Translations under genes and position numbers: made by a program
The notes under the pieces: generated by a model
The model's input: the letters and a program-made list of their open reading frames with translations, nothing else
Database searches by the model: none
Told to the model about the DNA's origin: nothing
Part shown: piece by piece, positions 33,263 through 35,057 of the stretch
Numbering within the stretch: position 1 is the first letter of the stretch
How the letters are laid out: every line of letters starts with the position of its first letter
NCBI GenBank assembly: GCA_016792765.1
Contig: JAEULD010000151.1
Span: 1 to 35,057, forward strand
Reading direction: 5' to 3'
Length of the DNA: 35,057 nt
DNA from: Candidatus Odyssella sp.
Lineage (GTDB): Bacteria; Pseudomonadota; Alphaproteobacteria; Bin65

Positions 33263-33970
33263 TCACTCTGTGCGTAGTTTCGACGACGAAGGGGCGGGAT
33301 GCGGCGTCTGGCCGGCCGGCCCGATCCGTTGGCGGATCTGGTCGATGCCCTGATAGATGTGCTCGCGCATCAGCGCCTCGGCATCGATCGCACGGCGCTC
33401 GCGGATATAGCGATAGATGCGGCGATGCAGGAGGTGGGAGCCCTTCAGCGCGTCGTAGTCGTACCAATGGATCACGCGCGCCGAGGCCAGCGGCACGCGG
33501 CAGGTACGGTCGATCAGGTCGGCCAGCAGGCGGTTGCCCGAAAGCGCGATGATGCGCGTGTGGAACAGGTCGTTCATGTCGGTCCACGGCTCGCGGTCGC
33601 CGTCGACGAGGCGGCCCTTCGCCAGGATGTCGTCGCCGATCGCGAGAATGCGCTCGAGCTCGCGCGCCGTCTCGCCGTCGATGCCGCGCTCCGCCGCGTA
33701 GCGGCACGCCATTCCTTCGAGGTTCGCGCGCACCTCGTGCGCCGCGGCGATCTCGGCCATCGCGAAGCGCCGCACCGAGTAGCCGCGCTTGGGCGCGTAG
33801 TCGAGCAAGCCCTCCGAGGCGAGCGTCGCGAGCGCGGCGCGCACCGGCGTCCGCGAAACGCCGAGCAGCGCGGCGAGCGGAATCTCCTGGAGATGCTCGC
33901 CGGCCGCGAAAGCGCCGCGCAGGATGCGGTCGCGCAGGTTGTTCGCAGTGTCTTGCGTACGCGAACTCAT
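33263..33970 (-). CDS. GntR-family transcriptional regulator, FCD (FadR-type) subfamily
   Basis: A 235-residue regulator. Residues about 5-70 form the winged helix-turn-helix: NLRDRILRGAFAAGEHLQE, then LAALLGVSRTPVRAALATL (32-50), the DNA-reading part, and GLLDYAPKRGYSVRRF. Residues 75-215 are the all-helical FCD effector domain with the usual metal ligands in NDLFHTRII (His137), SHLLHRRIY and MREHIYQ (His204); the position usually held by Asp four residues before His137 is Asn133, a known variation. FCD regulators respond to organic acids. The ATG at 33970 is preferred; an upstream in-frame ATG at 34009 falls inside the operator palindrome. It heads the operon down to livF and faces the bicupin gene. 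Confidence 0.93.
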   Translation of the reverse strand: MSSRTQDTANNLRDRILRGAFAAGEHLQEIPLAALLGVSRTPVRAALATLASEGLLDYAPKRGYSVRRFAMAEIAAAHEVRANLEGMACRYAAERGIDGETARELERILAIGDDILAKGRLVDGDREPWTDMNDLFHTRIIALSGNRLLADLIDRTCRVPLASARVIHWYDYDALKGSHLLHRRIYRYIRERRAIDAEALMREHIYQGIDQIRQRIGPAGQTPHPAPSSSKLRTE

Positions 33971-34001
33971 GCCGGTGTCAGAATTGAGTGCCAACGCCGC
34001 G

Positions 34002-34029
34002 GTTAGCATGTATACATGATTGCGGTCAA
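34002..34029 (-). promoter_or_regulatory. Candidate promoter of the GntR-VOC-SDR-liv operon
   Basis: On the minus strand TTGACC (34029-34024, five of six matches) is followed after 16 bases by GCTAAC (34007-34002, three of six). The spacer holds the operator palindrome. The -10 is weak, so the exact start is unsure. Confidence 0.4.
34007..34018. promoter_or_regulatory. Palindromic operator O1 for the GntR regulator (predicted)
   Basis: CATGTATACATG is a perfect 12-bp palindrome. The GTATAC-type core is of the kind bound by FadR-subfamily GntR repressors. It sits in the spacer downstream of TTGACC, the candidate -35 of the regulator's own promoter, an ideal place for repression. Binding itself is a prediction. 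Confidence 0.7.
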
Positions 34030-34069
34030 TTGCCGCGGAATTGCCTTGCCTCGTCCGGAATCCATGGCT

Positions 34070-34081
34070 CATGTATCCATG
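34070..34081. promoter_or_regulatory. Second operator O2 (one mismatch)
   Basis: CATGTATCCATG differs from the perfect palindrome at one base and lies 63 bp away, centre to centre, which is six turns of B-DNA. It is on the bicupin side of the gap. A 5-bp inverted repeat (CAATT and AATTG, 34027-34043) lies between the two sites. Confidence 0.55.
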
Positions 34082-34155
34082 CGGGCGCCGGCAGGGGACC
34101 GCGAGCGAGACCGGCGCGGATGGGCCGGCGCCGCCGATCCGGCGGCGCATCCCGC

Positions 34156-34181
34156 CCGGACCGGAAGCGTGGCCGGTCCGG
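34156..34181 (+). other. Perfect 9-bp hairpin in the bicupin leader region
   Basis: CCGGACCGG (34156-34164), an 8-base loop and the exact complement (34173-34181) lie about 55 bases before the bicupin start. It could be a leader-RNA structure, an additional protein site, or a chance product of high G+C. No T run follows. Confidence 0.4.
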
Positions 34182-34236
34182 AAAACTTCGCCGCTGTGCG
34201 CAGAGGCGCACGGACGAATCGGGGGGAAGAGCGACC

Positions 34237-35057
34237 ATGAATGCCGAATCCACGGCGCCGCCGACCGAGCGGCCGCGCATCGCGCAAAGCTTCGATTACA
34301 CGCCGCTGCGCGAATCCGACTTCGCGCAGAAGGGCCTGCGCGCGTTCATGCAATACCGCGATCTCGGGCTGCGCCGGGCGACGGGCGGCCTGATGCGGGC
34401 GGAACACATCCGCGTGGTCGCCGAAACCGGCATGAAAACGGGATGGCACTGCCACGATCTCGATTTTCAGTTCGTCTACGTGCTGAAGGGGCACGTCCGG
34501 TTCGTCACCGAGGACGGCGAGACGGTGACCCTCCGCGCCGGCGATTGCGCGCATCTGCCGGCGCTCTATCGCCACGACGAGATCGAGTTCGCGCCGGATT
34601 TCGAGGTCGTCGAGATCACGGCGCCGGCCGAGGTGCGCACGATCCCGGGGCGCGACGCGCCGCTGCCGCGGCGGAGCGACGCCCAGGGCCGCGTTTCCCG
34701 CTTCGCGGCGAGCTACGACCGGCCCGAGGCCTACAAGGTCGGCGACGGGCCGCGCCAGTTCCTCGCCTATCGCGACACGGCGGTGACCGAGGCCACCGGC
34801 CGGCGCGTCAACGTCAACGTCGTCCGCAACAGCAAGGCCGGCGACAAGTCCACGGGCTGGCACTATCACACGCTCGCCTGCCAGTTCGTGTTCGTGCTGA
34901 AGGGCTGGTCGCGCGTCGAGGTCGAGGGCCAGGGCGAGTTCACGATCCACGCCGGCGACGCGATGACGCTGCCCCACAGGCTGAAGCACGACGTGACCGG
35001 CTTCTCGGCCGATTTCACCGTGCTCGAGCTCAATATTCCCGCCGACTACGAAACGAT
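34237..35057 (+). CDS. Bicupin protein, 5' part
   Basis: The gene starts at an ATG with GGGGGGAAGAG upstream and runs off the window end after 273 codons. It carries two cupin domains made by internal duplication. Domain 1 has TGWHCHDLDFQFVYVLKG (residues 68-85) and YRHDEIEF; domain 2 has TGWHYHTLACQFVFVLKG (206-223) and LKHDVTGF. The likely metal ligands are His71, His73, Gln78 and His113 in the first, and His209, His211, Gln216 and His251 in the second. Both sites look intact. Bicupins include dioxygenases, decarboxylases and isomerases. It is divergent from the GntR operon and shares its operator region, so it probably belongs to the same pathway. The reaction is not known, and the missing C-terminus may be short. 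Confidence 0.88.
   Translation, partial: MNAESTAPPTERPRIAQSFDYTPLRESDFAQKGLRAFMQYRDLGLRRATGGLMRAEHIRVVAETGMKTGWHCHDLDFQFVYVLKGHVRFVTEDGETVTLRAGDCAHLPALYRHDEIEFAPDFEVVEITAPAEVRTIPGRDAPLPRRSDAQGRVSRFAASYDRPEAYKVGDGPRQFLAYRDTAVTEATGRRVNVNVVRNSKAGDKSTGWHYHTLACQFVFVLKGWSRVEVEGQGEFTIHAGDAMTLPHRLKHDVTGFSADFTVLELNIPADYET

Noticed and set aside
1-35057. tRNA, rRNA, CRISPR arrays, insertion sequences, phage or integrase genes
   Set aside because: No cloverleaf-like segments, regular spaced repeats, transposase or integrase motifs were noticed on reading both strands; a covariance-model search was not possible.

Overview
This 35 kb window is GC-rich chromosomal DNA (roughly two-thirds or more G+C by eye) from a Gram-negative bacterium. 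A TpsB-type outer-membrane barrel, exported proteins, two branched-chain amino-acid type (Liv/HAAT) ABC importers, a SapC-family protein and a LapG-like periplasmic protease fit an alphaproteobacterium best. A betaproteobacterium cannot be excluded. No rRNA, tRNA, transposase, integrase or CRISPR array was seen, and genes are tightly packed.

Layout. (1) 1-3241: the C-terminal barrel of a two-partner-secretion transporter, convergent with an exported hypothetical protein and a SapC-family protein, then a LapG-like cysteine protease. (2) 3451-10013: a plus-strand operon livH-livM-livG-livF, a long-chain/aromatic acyl-CoA ligase, and a periplasmic binding protein with its own probable promoter. 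It closes with a perfect 11-bp hairpin. (3) 10050-11881: a minus-strand pair, a VOC (glyoxalase/dioxygenase-fold) protein and an alpha/beta hydrolase. (4) 11989-23495: a surface-glycan island. On the minus strand are a GT2 glycosyltransferase, a GH130-like beta-propeller protein and an 866-residue fusion of a GT9 glycosyltransferase to a polysaccharide pyruvyl transferase. On the plus strand are a polytopic membrane protein (GT-C-like), a 784-residue GT4-GT2 fusion with a C-terminal beta-rich domain, and a GT-A protein with a large unassigned C-terminal half. (5) 23523-26895: single metabolic genes, namely an alpha/beta hydrolase whose nucleophile is replaced by histidine, a glutathione S-transferase and two short-chain dehydrogenases. 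(6) 26941-35057: a regulated uptake and catabolism locus. A GntR/FCD repressor heads a minus-strand operon of VOC protein, SDR, small dimeric alpha/beta-barrel protein, binding protein and livHMGF. It is divergent from a bicupin gene cut by the window end.

How the genes work together. Regions 2 and 6 each pair a Liv-type importer with enzymes (acyl-CoA ligase; SDR, VOC and cupin), which suggests import and degradation of an organic acid, perhaps aromatic, rather than simple leucine uptake. The substrates cannot be read from sequence. In region 6 the intergenic DNA carries a perfect 12-bp palindrome lying between candidate -35 and -10 elements of the repressor promoter, and a one-mismatch copy exactly 63 bp away. 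This predicts autoregulation and shared control of the bicupin gene, possibly by looping.

The best candidates for something undescribed are the glycan island with its two differently built fused glycosyltransferases, and the two-operator GntR/bicupin/Liv locus.
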